DNA from: Haematobia irritans
Lineage: Eukaryota > Arthropoda > Insecta > Diptera > Muscidae
NCBI RefSeq assembly: GCF_050003625.1
Contig: NC_134400.1
Location: 60,950,066 to 61,014,065 of the forward strand
Reading direction: 5' to 3'
DNA: 64,000 nucleotides
Position 1 is the first letter of the stretch, and every line of letters begins with the position of its first letter. Shown piece after piece: positions 1-12,151 of this stretch. Both the position numbers and the translations under genes were made by a program. The notes below the pieces were generated by a model, which saw only the letters and a list, made by a program, of their open reading frames with translations, was not told the DNA's origin and searched no databases.

Positions 1-222
1 CTAGCCCCAGCGACTTTTTCTTGTTCTCAGATCTCAAAAGGATGCTCGCAGGGAAAAATTTCACTGCAATATTTTGAGGCAAATCCGAAGGAGTACTACC
101 AAAATGGTATCAAAAAATTGGAAGGTCGTTATAATCGTTCTATCGCTCTTGAAGAGAACTATGTTGAATAATAAAAACGAATTTTGACCAAAAAATGTGG
201 TTTTCTTTGTTACTTATCCTGT
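1..222 (+). mobile_element. 3' end of a Himar1-like mariner, cut by the window edge
   Basis: The first bases encode the third catalytic region of a mariner transposase (LAPSDFFLFSDLKRMLAGKN), followed by frameshifted sequence matching the C-terminus and the stop region. It is colinear with the fuller copy at 13652-14882, and unlike that copy it keeps the CAAATCCGAAGGAGTACTAC segment. The right terminal repeat is damaged: parts of GACCGGGG and AGCCAA are missing, leaving ACTTATCCTGT before a TA. Family assignment rests on recall of Himar1. A dead remnant. Confidence 0.88.
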
Positions 223-853
223 TATGTTGTTAAACAATGTTATGTTTTCATCGGCTCGTGGGCGCCGCAAGCTATGCTATATAAATATAACTTATAACGA
301 TAATTATCTCTTGATGACCATAACAGCCACGTAGCCCAGTGGATAGTGTGTTGGCTTACAAACTGTGTGGTCCGCGGTTCGAATACCCGTCCGGAAAAAG
401 GAAAATTTAAAAAAATTATAAAATTGAATAATTTCTTCTACAATGTTTGTATTACAGAAAAAGGCGCTAAGAACTAAAAAATCGTGGAAGTGAGAAAAAT
501 GTGAGGGAATATACAAGTAGGCAGAAAAAAATTTGTGAGCACAATCTTCTTTGGGAGAAAATTCTTCTAAGCATATAATATTTTTGGGTTGAAAATGTTT
601 CCAAACATATTATATGTTCACATAATAACATAAAGTTGGAGACAACATTATTGAATTTGGATGGAAAAATACATAATGTTTGGAACTTAGACTACCCAAA
701 CATATTATATTGTTTAGACCAATATGCTTTCAAACATATTATATATTGGAAGAAATCAAATATATAAATGTTTGGGCAATGCCCAAAAATGTATATGCTT
801 GAAGCAAAATGTGTGTGGGAGTATATGTTACAGAATCGATTTTTTTGAGGGTG
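223..853 (+). repeat. Degenerate YR-T element, right part
   Basis: The stretch contains the TCGGCTCGTGGGCGCCGCAA block, a tRNA-like stretch, the shared TTTGTATTACAGAAAAAGG segment, then AACATAT/ATGTTTG-rich sequence. It ends in GAGGGTG followed by TA, exactly as the complete copy at 10993-11976 does. The left terminus is not recognisable next to the mariner remnant. No coding potential. Confidence 0.6.
326..394 (+). repeat. tRNA-like sequence (type 2) inside YR-T
   Basis: TAGCCCAGTGG fits the RNA polymerase III A box, and GGTTCGAATACC, about 45 bp downstream, fits the B box. The spacing is tRNA-like but acceptor and T stems pair poorly, so this is not a working tRNA gene. Related copies lie at about 26085, 31526, 35170 (minus) and, with a changed A-box half, inside the three short YR-T copies. 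Confidence 0.45.
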
Positions 854-1119
854 TACAGTATACATTTTATTCAACAAAAAAGGCACTTCATTTTAACATA
901 AAAAATCAAATTTACTTCTATTGAAAACTTTTGTAAACAAATATGGTTTTTTAACACTAACTGTTTTTTCTACATTACCTGTCACTTTTTTTGCCTTCAG
1001 TTATTCGCCACAGAGGAAATATTCTTGTTTTTTTTTTACATTATCTGTTTGAGATTATTAAAATCCCTTTAAATTTAGATATAGCTCCCATATATATCTA
1101 ACCATATATCCATCCATAT

Positions 1120-2088
1120 CAGTGATGCCAGGAAGTATTTGAAAATTCCCTACGCGGCTCCTAAAAATTCCCTTTTTTCCCTACGCCCAAAAATTTCTCC
1201 CTACATTTTTCGCTACGGTAAAAAAATTGACTAAATTCAAACAAATATGGTAAGAAAATAAAAAAAATTAAGTGTCAGGGACTATATTCTTCAATAAAGG
1301 AACCAAATGTGCAATAATATTGAAACTGACATTCTTAATCGGATTGAAACTGACATTCTTAATCGGATTTCATCATTGCTCAATTTGAACACTACCAACA
1401 TTTTTCTTGTGAACTTTTAAGGCCGCGTGTTTCTTCAAGTCAGATTTTTCACAATTTACGAATTTTCCACAAGCAATGCACTGACATTTAAAATCATCAT
1501 TTTCTAGCCAATCCTTTAATTCAACAGTGAGCCAATTTGCACAAAAAGGTTGTTTTCTAAATTTTGTTGGAATGGTAAACAGCGTAAAACAGTTATTTAA
1601 AGATAGTCCGGAATAAATATTCTACATTTATATAAGCGACCCGCAAATGCACTGCTGAAGTAATCTTTGTATTGGAAAATATTGGGAAGCACCAATTTGG
1701 GGAAGCCATCACCTGTTTATGTACCTAAATGGAAGCGTTCATTCCTGTAAAAGTAAATCTATTTCATGTTATTAAATGCCAATGCAAAAAAAATCTTTTA
1801 ACGATACCGCTGACCTTTTCTATATAATATCATTACAATAACATCGTTGACGGGGAATTACGTATTCAATTAGTTGATGCCTTGACTACCATATATTTTG
1901 GATCTTATAATATTTGAAATATTAAGCAAAAGTACTCTTTTTTTTGCAAAATATAGAAAATCTGAAAATTGGAAAAATTCCCCACATTTGTATAAAAAAA
2001 TGAAAAATCTGTCCTTTTTTCCCTACAGTTGTAATTTTATGAAAAAATCCCTACAAAAAAGAATTTTTCCCTACGCATGGAATCACTG
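1120..2088. mobile_element. Non-autonomous hAT element (969 bp)
   Basis: Terminal inverted repeats read CAGTGATGCCAGG on the left and CAGTGATTCCATG as the complement of the right end. The element is flanked by a perfect 8-bp duplication ATCCATAT (1112-1119 and 2089-2096), the hAT hallmark. CCCTACG-rich subterminal sequence is shared by both ends. The interior carries a BED-finger remnant on the minus strand; the catalytic and dimerisation regions are absent. Confidence 0.9.
1373..1581 (-). pseudogene. hAT transposase N-terminal BED zinc-finger remnant
   Basis: On the minus strand an open frame of about 68 codons reads through KFRKQPFCANWL, KDWLENDDF and KCQCIACGKFVNCEKSDLKKH to a TGA at 1375-1373. 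The C-x2-C pair followed by two spaced histidines (KKHAALKVHKK) is the BED-type finger found at the N-terminus of hAT transposases, where it binds the element's subterminal DNA. No start codon is clear, and nothing of the RNase-H-like catalytic core follows within this 969-bp element, so it is a left-over domain. The flanking hAT termini and 8-bp duplication agree with the assignment. Exact hAT group not determined. Confidence 0.8.
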
Positions 2089-2128
2089 ATCCATATATAC
2101 ACGCATAGAAAAAACATGTTTGGACATG

Positions 2129-2418
2129 CACACAAAAAAATTTTTTTCTGAATCAATCACGAAATTAATTGATCCAATTAATTTTTTAATTGAAATGTCT
2201 TCAATCACAGAAATGATAGTATCAATTAAAAAATTAATTGACAGTCAATTAAAAAATTAATTGATCCAATTAAAAAATTAATTGATGCTATTAATTTGTG
2301 TGATTGATTTTTATATCAATTATAAAATTTGTAGATTCAATTAAATTTTTAATTGAATATTTTTTAAAACTCAATTAAGATTTTAATTGCAAAAATGTTC
2401 GTGAAATTTTTTTCTGTG
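2129..2418. mobile_element. Short YR-L element (290 bp)
   Basis: It starts CACACAAAAAAATTTTTTTC and ends TTTTTTCTGTG, with TG on both sides (2127-2128, 2419-2420). It is made almost entirely of AATTGA/TCAATT motifs in both orientations, the same arms that bound the 2.1-kb copy at 61103-63196, but without that copy's core. Confidence 0.75.
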
Positions 2419-3098
2419 TGGTTGCCGCATCCATTTAATGCATATGTAATTGTGGCGAAAACCATGTATTTTATCTTTGTAAAAATAATTTTCGAGCGGA
2501 GTAAAATATATGTTGGGAATAAGCATTTAAATGGTTCTCAAATGCCGCAAACATCTTCTATTATTTAAATGATAGAATTTAAGACCATTACATGGTCGGG
2601 AAAATCATGTACCTGAAAGTTCAATTTTTTTACTTTTTTGCAGAGAAAAAAGTATTTTTATAGGTTACGTATAGACATGTCTAGAACCATTACATGGCCA
2701 TAAAGACCATGTACATTGTTTTAGTGTCCATTTACTTTTTTATTTTTTTGCAGCTAAAATAATTTTATAAAAACAGAAGTGGCACATGGTTTTATGTGAA
2801 ATATATTTGGAATATATATGGCACATGGTTTTATGTGATATATATATGTGAACACAAAAAAGGGAAGTGTAATTGAAAAAATGTACCTGTTTTTGTTCTG
2901 CATTTTGATATATGGTATAAATTATTTTTATTTGCAGGTACATGATGTCTGCGTTGGTACATTTGATGGGCACGAAGTAAATATGGAATGATTACTTATT
3001 GTTGAAATTGAACCAAAATAGAGTGTGTAGAAATATGTGATGTTTGCTTGCACGACATTATAAACACAAATAAACAATGAATTAGTTTGTAAATAAAT

Positions 3099-4756
3099 AA
3101 CACGTATAAACGGCCGTAAGTTCGGCCAGGCCGAATCTTATGTACCCTCCACCATGGATTGCGTAGAAACTTCTACGAAAGACTGTTATACACAATCGAA
3201 TTACTTGGGTTGTGGTATCTTAAATCGTTTTCTAAATTGTGAGCTAGTCCACACGTGGTATATATTAGACAAAAAGGTATGTAAGTCTACAAATGATTAC
3301 GAATCGATATGGACGATATGAAATATGGGGGTCGCTTTTATAGGGGCTATATACAATTATGAACTCGATATGGACCAATTTTTGTGTGATTGGGGATCGA
3401 TTTATCTGAGGGCTATATATAACTATAGACTATGGACCTAGTTAGGCATGGTTGTTAACGGCTATATACTAGCACAATGTGCCAAATTTCAACTGACTCG
3501 GATGAAATTTGCTCCTAGAAGAGGCTCCAAAACCAAATCTTGGGATCGGTTTATATGTGGGCTATATATGATTATGGACTGATATGGACCACTTTTGGCA
3601 TGGTTGTTAAATATTATATACTACCACCACGTACCAAATTTCAACCAGATCGGATGAATTTTGCTTCTCCACAAGGTACCGGAGGTCAAATCTGGGGATC
3701 GGTTTATATGGGGGCTATATATAATTATGGACTGATATGAACCAATTCATGCATGGTTGTTGGATACTATATACTAACATCACGTACCAAATTTCAACCG
3801 AATCCGATGAATTTTGGCCTTCCAAGGGGCTCCGGAGGTCAAATCTGGCGATCGGTTTATATGGAGCTATATATAATTATGCACCGATGTGGACCAATTT
3901 TTGCATGGTTGTTAAAGACCATATACTAACACAATGTACCAAATTTCAGCCGGATCGGATGAAATTTGCCTCTCTTAGAGGCTCCGAAAGCCAAATCGGG
4001 GGATCTGTTTATATGGGGGCTATATATAATTATTGACCGATGTAGACCAAATTTTGCATAGTTGTTAGAGACCATATACCAACACCATGTACCAAATTTC
4101 AGCCGGATCGGATGAAATTTTCTTCTCTTAGAGGCTCCGCAAGCCAAATCTGGGGATCGGTTTATATGGGGACTATATATAATTATGGACCGATGTGAAC
4201 CAATTTTTGCATGGTTATTAGAGACCACATACTAACACAATGTACCAAATTTCAGCCGGATCGGATGAAGTTTGCTTCTCTTAGAGGCTCCGAAAGCCAA
4301 AACGGGGGATCGGTTTATATGGGGGCTATATATAATTATGGACCGATGTGAACTAACTTTTGCATGGTTGTTAGAGACCATATACTAACACCATGTACCA
4401 AATTTCAGCCGGATCGGATGAAATTTGCTTCCCTTAGAGGGTCTGCAATCCAAATTTGGGGGTCCGTTTATATGGGGGCTATACGTAAAAGTGGACCGAT
4501 ATGGCCCATTTGCAATACCATCCGACCTACATCAATAACAACTACTTGTGCCAAGTTTCAAGTCGATAGCTTGTTTCGTTCGGAAGTTAGCGTGATTTCA
4601 ACAGACGGACGGACGGACATGCTCAGATCGACTCAGAATTTCACCACGACCCAGAATATATATACTTTATGGGGTCTTTGAGCAATATTTCGATGTGTTA
4701 CAAACGGAATGACAAAGTTAATATACCCCCCATCCTATGGTGGAGGGTATAAAAAC
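3099..4756 (+). repeat. Complete A153 element (mini-me-like)
   Basis: It opens with the palindromic GTTCGGCCAGGCCGAA block and TACCCTCCACCATGG, and ends CCTATGGTGGAGGGTATAAAAA, so TACCCTCCACCAT is an inverted pair near both ends. Between them are diverged units repeating every 153 bp (about GGTTTATATGGGGGCTATATA ... AAATTTCAGCCGGATCGG). Near the 3' end lies a run of GGAC (4603-4618), a core of about 37 bp and a TA run (4656-4665). That order matches the mini-me elements known from Diptera. Long open frames here come from a period divisible by three and are not genes. Confidence 0.85.
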
Positions 4757-5130
4757 AAATAAATAATGTTAATTTTGTGTTTTCTTTTCTCAAGTGGCGT
4801 CATTTTTTCGACGACGAAAAAATTTTTTTCATAAAGATCATAAAGAAAAACATTTTAGGCTGTGACCATGTTCTTTTAGCTGGAAGAAAAACATTTTTGA
4901 GGAATACCATAACATTTTAGATCGTGACCATTGTATTTTGATTCAAACAAAATTCTTTAATCAATATAATAACATTTTAGATGAGGACAATTTTATTTTT
5001 CTTAGAACCATGTTAACTGAGACAACATGGTTGCAGGTGAAAATGTTACATGGTCGCCGCAAAAATAGCTCCTATCATATTATTTTGCTCTTCGAATATG
5101 ATTGTAGCAATCATGTTTCTTCTCTGCGTG

Positions 5131-5899
5131 TATCCAACTAACTTATTACATACAAACACTTACCCATTGGAAAATGTTATTTTTGTACGTAAATCGCTAT
5201 TTATGTCAATTCAGTAAATCGTGAATAAAATCAAAAGTTGTGCACCGATTGTAATGAAACAAAGCTCAATTTATTCTAAATATATTTAAATAACAGATTC
5301 TGGAACAAAACTGTGATTTTTGTCCCATTTTTATTTTTTGGAATTTTTCAAGAACAAAAAAAAAAATTGTTAAAAATTTAATTTTTTTTCAAAGCATGAA
5401 CGATGTCTCTAAAACTTCTTGGAAAATTGAAAACAATGTAAAGACGGCTTAAAGAGAATATTTTTAGAGATATTTTTTTAATTTAATATGTTGAACCGTT
5501 TTCAATTTATTTCAATATATATAGCGGAAGTGCCTTAATTTTGAACCTAACGGTATATCTCAAAAAATCGAGCTGATAGAAAAAAACCAGGTGCAAATTT
5601 GGATTCAGCGTCCCAAATAACCTTAAAAACGATATTCAGTTCTTAATCAACGGAACCACTGTTCCCCTGTGTTATCGATGAACATATACAATCATTGGCT
5701 AGTCCCTCAGAAGATTTTATGGCACAGGGAATGTCAGGCACAAGGAATATGCGTTTCCGAACATATACCAGAAAAATACACTCTAACATATGTTATCTCT
5801 TAATAAATGTAAATTTAAGTTTTTTACTTAAAAAGTGTGGAAAAATGAGATTCCCCTCCTGTAATTATGAATGAAGTATGAAGACACATACCGTGACCA
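5131..5899. other. No recognised feature
   Basis: AT-rich sequence without a convincing open frame, terminal repeats or tandem structure. Confidence 0.6.
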
Positions 5900-6413
5900 C
5901 ACTCAAAAAAAGTGAACTCTCTATTTCACTAAAGCCAATTTAACTTTATTTTAGTTCATGGAATTATTATGTTTGGAGAAAGTTTCCTCTACTCTAATAA
6001 TTTTTGGTGTACGTTAGTTAAATTAACTAAAACCGAGGAAAAAATATACACAAATGAAGGATAAAGATTAACTAAATTCGTGTCTTCCACAAAATAGTTC
6101 AATATTTCTTTAAATTTGTAAATTTTACTACAAATGCGTTCATCATGAACTTCGTATGCCACTAAAGACATTCTTGCAATTTTGAACTCCAATTTTTTCC
6201 TTCAAAATACAAAATTTTCTTTAACAGGTGAAAAACTTTAATTATGTCTAATAAATTTTCTTGAATTTGTCGAAAAATATTTACTTATTTTTATGACATC
6301 GGCGTGATGCCAGCTTTTGTTATACTGTTTAGTTAAAATTTTCTAAAAATATCCAAAATTTTCTAAAATTAACCAAAATTTTTCTTCCTGGTGGGTTCAC
6401 TGTTTTTTCAGTG
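5900..6413. mobile_element. YR-Q element (514 bp)
   Basis: Left end CACTCAAAAAAAGTGAACTC and right end GGTTCACTGTTTTTTCAGTG are inverted copies, flanked by CA on both sides (5898-5899, 6414-6415). A second copy at 25004-25469 shares the left 460 bp and lacks the right terminus. No coding potential. Confidence 0.8.
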
Positions 6414-6864
6414 CACCCTCATTTCTACATTTCCTGCACATTTTAAGAATATGTTACTATCAATTATAAAAAAGAGGCAAGGAAGAGGTGTAACTTTTCG
6501 ACCAGATATCGAAAAATCACGTACCGTACACATTGAAAGACAATGAAACTATTCGTTGATAGTACCAATAGTTTTGTTGATTAACTGAAAATTCGTTATA
6601 GTAACGAAAACTTTCGTTATATGAACGAATTTGTTTCATTGGCTAAATTTTAATGACACATTTCGTTAATATAATTATTTTTTTTCTACCAGTGTATATT
6701 CAATTACTCACCTTCTCCCATATTCCCTGTATATTTCGTGAAAATCGAGAAGTTCCCGATCAAATATCGAAAAACAAATTAAGGTTTTTTGTCATGAGCA
6801 ACCCTAAACTTCCATGCAATTTCAAAGAACTTGGGGAACTTTTCTCCAAGTTTCAAAGTGTCGA
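6414..6864. other. No recognised gene
   Basis: AT-rich DNA. Around 6550-6665 the motif TTCGTTA and its complement recur several times. An open frame crossing 6653-7075 runs into the SINE that follows and looks fortuitous. Confidence 0.5.
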
Positions 6865-7023
6865 GAGCCATCGTGGTGCAATGGTTAGCATGCACGCCTT
6901 GCATATACAGGGTCGTGGGTTGAAACCCAGTTTCGAAACCAAAACGTTTTTCAGCGATGGATTATCCCCTCTCAGTAATGCTGATGACATTTCTGAGTGT
7001 TTCAAAGCTTCTTTAAGTGGATT
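6865..7023 (+). repeat. 5' part of a tRNA-derived SINE
   Basis: GTGGTGCAATGGTTAGCATG (A-box region) and GGGTCGTGGGTTGAAACCC (B-box region) give a tRNA-like head. The body TTTTTCAGCGATGGATTATC ... CAGTAATGCTGATGACATTT matches the fuller minus-strand copy at 48262-48497. It is cut at about 7023 by a YR-P remnant; the LINE-like tail is absent. Confidence 0.7.
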
Positions 7024-7125
7024 CCACGCAACATTTTTGCTGCAAAAATGTTCCATGTTCACCGTCAAAAAATAACACTTTGCTGTTAAAACATGTTTGG
7101 GGTGATCATGTTCCTTCTCTGCGTA
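7024..7125. mobile_element. Partial YR-P element
   Basis: Sequence ending CATGTTCCTTCTCTGCGTA matches the right half of the complete copy at 35460-35709 (TGATCATATTCCTTCTCTGC). The left half is mostly missing and the final GTG is mutated. Confidence 0.6.
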
Positions 7126-8470
7126 GCTCTTACCGAAAACGAAGTCTGTCTGGTGTGGATGATAAGCCCATGTAAAATGCATGGTTTCTGATCGATTTTG
7201 CACCACTTTCAGGCCCACAAAGAAAATTTTCATTGCTTTTTAACTACAGTTTTTTGCTAGGCAGCAAGAGGAAGCAATAAAGGCAATAGTAGACATGGCG
7301 AAATCTGGGAATCAGTTCATATAGGGGGTTACTTATAATTATGGAAAATGTCTGTTCTAACACGAAGTCAATATAGTCCTAGTGCGAGTATTGTACCTTA
7401 AGCCTGCGACTAATCGAATAAAAGTTAACAACAACTGAATACCCTAGAAGGTGCGTGTATTCAAGTAGAAGCTAAAGGAACTTTTTGTAAAATATGTTCA
7501 CCAAATGTTAAAAGGAATGCAAAAAGTTTTGCTAAATACAATCGGAAGATTGAAGGCAAGTGAGTGAACTTAGCAAGTAAGTGCTAGAGTGAGGGACGTT
7601 CAAAGTATTTCACACTCTAAGGAGCTGGAGGGCTCCACAAAAAGGAAAAGCAGCACTGTATACTGCCAGAGTTCATTAAGATTTAAAGTATGTGACATGC
7701 AGGAGAAATATGTTAAATATGAACCCAACATTAAATACAAATAAAATGTAAAAGTGCTTAGATTCCCACACATACACAAATACACACTTACCCACACACA
7801 CACATTCAAATAAATATATCCCTATACAGGCACACTAGCATTCACACTTCTCTACTTTCCATCCTCCCCCAGGAGTTTTATGAATGTCGTGGAACGTAAT
7901 ACTTTAGATAAGTACCAGTGGAAGTTGGAGAACAAACCAAGCCATGTAGAAATACCCCGAAGAATTTTGGCTGGTGGAATGGGAAGAGCCCGTTAACTGA
8001 GGATGAGGGCAAAAAGGGACCAAAGCTGATTCAATGTCTATATGAACTCGTATAATTTTATTAAAGTTACCCAAAGATTGCCTAAGTTTGCGCCATAATG
8101 TGTCACTTGAAATTCATGTTGTAGTTACAAGTCGGAAACATGAGCTACCATCCCTCCTTGTTACTGCTAGAGATTGTGATTTATTTAGGTGCGATATTTA
8201 ACAATACAGATAATTATTAACACTTAAGTACATTTTAACAACTTTAATTTTTTATCACCAATTCCAGTGCTCCATTTTTATTACGTGGTTGTTACTTGGG
8301 TCCTTAACGACTCATGCGTCACAATGCAAGCTAAGTTTAGATAACACTGAAAACACATGAAATAATTTTGCATTGAATATCATATGGCTGCAAAAATTTC
8401 AGTCCTTAGATTCGGAAGATATGTATCCTCTAAAATGAAAAACTTTATGTGTAGCGCAGTACATAATACA
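7126..8470. other. No recognised gene; CA-rich tract
   Basis: Lower-repeat DNA with a CA-rich stretch at about 7770-7805 and a weak, diverged A153-like unit near 7300-7350. No open frame is convincing. Confidence 0.5.
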
Positions 8471-9801
8471 AACAAGTAAGTAAAGTCTAAAGTCGGTCGG
8501 GGCCGACTATATTATACCCTTCACCCCTATATAGGCCAAACTTTGTGTTACCATCTTAACTACTTCACATTTGCTGGAAGCTATATAAAGGAGACAACTT
8601 TTTTACTTCTACAAAATTTCTAGAATTAAAATTTAAATCGGCTAACGCTATCCAGTTAATTGGAGGAAACTTCCATTGAAAATGGGTCTAAAATGTGTAA
8701 CAGTCTACCATATTTCCCCAACTCTGGTGTACGTATATATGGGAGCTATATATAATCTGAACCGATTTTGACTAAATTTGACATGTATAGTTGAATAATA
8801 ATTCTGCTATCTATGCGAAATTTCACGTAAATGGGAGTATAACTTTGGCCCCCCTGGTCATATGAGTGCAAATCGGACGGAAGATATATATGGGAGCCAT
8901 ATCTAAATCTGAACCGATTTTAACCAAATTTGGCACAATCACCAATACTACTAAATGTATTCCTTGTGCGAAATTTGAAGCAAATCACGGCAAAACCCTG
9001 GATTTTGAGGCCATATAAGTTCAAATCGGACGAAAGATATATATGGGAGCTATATCTAAATCTGAACCGATTTTAACAAAATTTGACACACTTAACGATA
9101 CTATTAAACGTACCCCTTGTGCAAAATTTGAAGCAAATCACGGCAAAACTCTGGCTTTTGTGGCCATATAAGTTCAAATCGGACGAAAGATATATATGGG
9201 AGCTATATCTAAATTGGAACCGATTTCAATCAAATTTACCAAGCATTAGTAGAATGTCAATTCTACCCTCTGTGCAAAATTTCACGAAGATCGGTAGTAA
9301 ACTTTGGCCTCTGTGGTCATATAAGTCTAAATCGGACGAAAGATATATATGGGAGCTATATCTAAATCTGAACCGATTTGGCTGATATTTTGCAAGATTT
9401 TCGAGACTCATAAAATATTTGGATGTACGGTATTTCAAGAAAATCGGTTGATAAACACGCTATGACCAAATCGGGGATAAATATATATGGCAGCTATATC
9501 TAAATCTGACCCGATTTTTTTCCAAAACCAATAGCGACTGTCTCTGTCCCAAGAAACGGCCCTATGCCAAATTTGAGGACGATCGGACTTAAATTGCGAG
9601 CTGTACTTTGTGCACAAAATTACATATACAGACAGACGGACGGACAGACAGACAGACGAACATCGCTAAATCGACTCAGAATTTAATTCTAAGCCCATAG
9701 GTATACTAAAAGATGGGTCTATGACCAATATTTCTTGGCGTTACATACAAATGCACAAACTTATTATACCCTGTACCACAGTAGTGGTGAAGGGTATAAA
9801 A
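8471..9801 (+). repeat. Complete B153 element
   Basis: Starts AACAAGTAAGTAAAGTCTAA with GGGGCCGACTATATTATACC and ends GTGGTGAAGGGTATAAAAA. TATACCCTTCACC near the start and GGTGAAGGGTATA at the end are inverted. Internal units repeat at 153 bp: GGGAGCTATATCTAAAT recurs near 9045, 9198 and 9351. A GACAGACGG run (about 9628-9660) precedes ATCGACTCAGAATTTAATTC, homologous to the A153 core, so the two families are related. Noncoding. Confidence 0.85.
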
Positions 9802-10187
9802 AGGGTGTAAGGGCTCTATTCGCACACTGAAAACAAGATTGGCCGATTTAAAAGCTTTTGTCTTTAAAAGAAAGATTTTGGTATTGATTCATAGACAAAG
9901 AAGCGGAGTATTGAAGTAAGGATGCATTTAAGATGCAATTATCATTTAAATTTGAGTTTGCATAGTTGATGCTACACTCAAACTAATGCGTACTTGGATC
10001 CAAAGATTTGGTATTGATTGAAAGATGCTGCTTCTGTGTAATAAAGAAAGTTTTAAAACGATTGCTTCTCTAACCCCAAGAACAAAATTCTTGTTTTAAT
10101 CCTGAAAATATTAAGTATAGATTTCTTAATTTTAGAAATTTTCCTTTAAGTACGGGAAGTGTTTGGTTCCAGCCTAGTGAAGCTCTA
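9802..10187. repeat. YR-S-like fragment
   Basis: CACTGAAAAC at 9825 resembles a YR terminus. TTGGTATTGATTCA and AAGTACGGGAAGTGTTTGG ... CTAGTGAAGCTCTA repeat sequence found inside the complete YR-S copy (42150-42260). It ends where the YR-H copy begins. Boundaries uncertain. Confidence 0.45.
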
Positions 10188-10992
10188 CACCCAGAAAAAA
10201 AGTGACCCCTTCTTTAAGTTAAAATGAACTCATTGTGAAGAAAGTTGAACTTCGTATGGCGCCAAAGACATTTGTATCTTTTGAACGATGTGATTTTCGT
10301 TGAAATTAGGTAGAATGCATTCCATATACTAGTTAACATTTTCCCATATTTATGTACCACTATACTACAGAATGAAAAAATTTAACTGAATTGAATGATT
10401 TTGTTGAGCTTTTTTCATTCATTTGGACAAATCTTACTTATTTGTGGTAAACCTTTTACTTCAAAATTAGAACTGCTTACCTTCGTTTTTAAATACAATT
10501 TTATAAATTTCCAATATATATTTTTCTTCAATAAAATACATGTTTTATTAATATATTAAATATATTTATTAAGAATCAACAGCATCGTCTGGTCTTGAAA
10601 TATTAGTTTATTATTCCATTGTGAAACGTAATTTTTTTTCTTTTTCTTGTACCTTTCACTTTTAATAAGTTGCTGCGTAACGATTTTGTCCTCCTTTTAC
10701 AATTTCAATACCTACAAATATAAAAAATAAACCAACTTTGTCACAAAAGGTTAGCGTTGCTGAATGTTACCTGATAATTGAAGATTCCAAAATGTTGGTG
10801 TTTTCTTTCTTTATACACCATCACGAACATTGATAGACTTATTATTATTTATGTTCAATAATTTTCAAAAACGAAAATTTTTCTCACTAATTTAAATTAC
10901 AAATATTTTATATATGTATTTTATTTGTTATTTATTATATTATATTACTATATTTTTTTAACAATCCCTCCGTATATATGATAAGCTTTCTA

Positions 10993-11976
10993 CACGGATG
11001 AAAAAGACTGTTTTTCATATGTTTGGCTATAAACATTATATGTTTGGAACACAAATTTTTAAACACAATATTTTTGAGTGCAAGCATATAATGTTCATAA
11101 ACTAGCATAACATGTTTGGGACATATATGTTAATATGTTAGAACATATTATGTTTGGGACATAAAATGTTTGTAAATATAATAGCTTGAATGCAAACATA
11201 TATTAATTTAGAAATAGCCTATAAACATATATGTGTTTAGTAGCTTGGAGCGCTATTTAACAGGGAGTGATATTGAATTAAGTTGGTGGTTGTTGCTTGT
11301 TATTACAAAATTAACATTTTATTTTTCCTTGGGCAATTGATCAGCTACTTCTTTGATCCTTACAAACTGTGTGGTCCGCTGTTCGAATCCCCGTCCGGCA
11401 AAAGGTAAAATTAAAATAAAATAAAAATCATAAAATTGAATAATTTCTTCTACAATGTTTGTATTACAGAAAAAGGTGCTAAGAACTAAAAAATCTCGTG
11501 GAAGTGAGAAAGATGTGGGGGAATATACAATTAGGCAGAAACAAAATTTTGAGCATTCAGGTCGAAAACCTATGTTGTTAGCACCTACATATATTATCTG
11601 TTTATTTTCATAATTCATTATGATTGTAAATATATAAATAAATAAATAAAATTTTGAGTTTAATATTGTTTGGGAGAATTTTTTTTTAAGCATATAATAT
11701 TTTTAGGTGCAAAATGCTTCCAAACATATTATATGTTCACATAATAACATATTGTTTTTTAGAAGACAACATTATTGAATTTGGATGCAAAAATACAAAA
11801 TGTTTGGAACTTAGACTACCCAAACATATATTGTTTAGACCAATATGCTTTCAAACATATTATATATTGGAAGAGATCAAACATATAAATGTTTGGGCAA
11901 TACCCAAAAATGTATATGCTTGAAACAAAATATGTTTGGGAGTATATGTTACAGAAGCGATTTTTTTGTGAGGGTG
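10993..11976 (+). mobile_element. YR-T element, short form (984 bp)
   Basis: CACGGATGAAAAAGACTG at the left, GAGGGTG at the right, TA on both sides (10991-10992, 11977-11978), inserted in a YR-H copy. The arms are dense in AACATAT/ATGTTTG. The centre has GTGGTCCGCTGTTCGAATCC, which resembles a tRNA B-box region. Near-identical copies in the other orientation lie at 33536-34510 and 36484-37459. Confidence 0.85.
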
Positions 11977-12151
11977 TATAATAAAGGAAGTCAGAATTAT
12001 CATTTTATAAGAAATTTTACTAAATTTGAGGAAACTTGGTTTTAGTTCGGTTTTTGTTTATTTTTACGAATGCTGTGTTATCAGTAAATAACATTTTCTT
12101 GTTCAGTAGTAAATTCTTATACCCAGCAAAGAAAACAGTGTTAGTAAAATC

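Larger units (their letters stand above)
2100..5130. mobile_element. YR-P-like element with nested YR-L and A153
   Basis: The left end CACGCATAGAAAAAACATG and the complement of the right end CACGCAGAGAAGAAACATG form matching termini, with TA on both sides (2098-2099, 5131-5132). Its own DNA is 2100-2128, 2421-3098 and 4757-5130 and holds repeated ACCATTACATGG and GGCACATGGTTTTATGTG motifs. A YR-L mini-element and a complete A153 sit inside. No coding potential. Confidence 0.6.

Noticed and set aside
3540..4681. Series of open frames encoding repeated GAIYNYGPMWTNF-like peptides, also at 23589-24124, 50268-51129, 53467-54526 and 57930-58826
   Set aside because: They arise because A153 units repeat every 153 bp, a multiple of three. 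The same sequence is open on both strands, has no start context, and occurs in every dispersed copy.
6653..7075. 140-codon plus-strand frame as a gene
   Set aside because: Its second half is the tRNA-derived SINE and a YR-P remnant; the first half has no domain.
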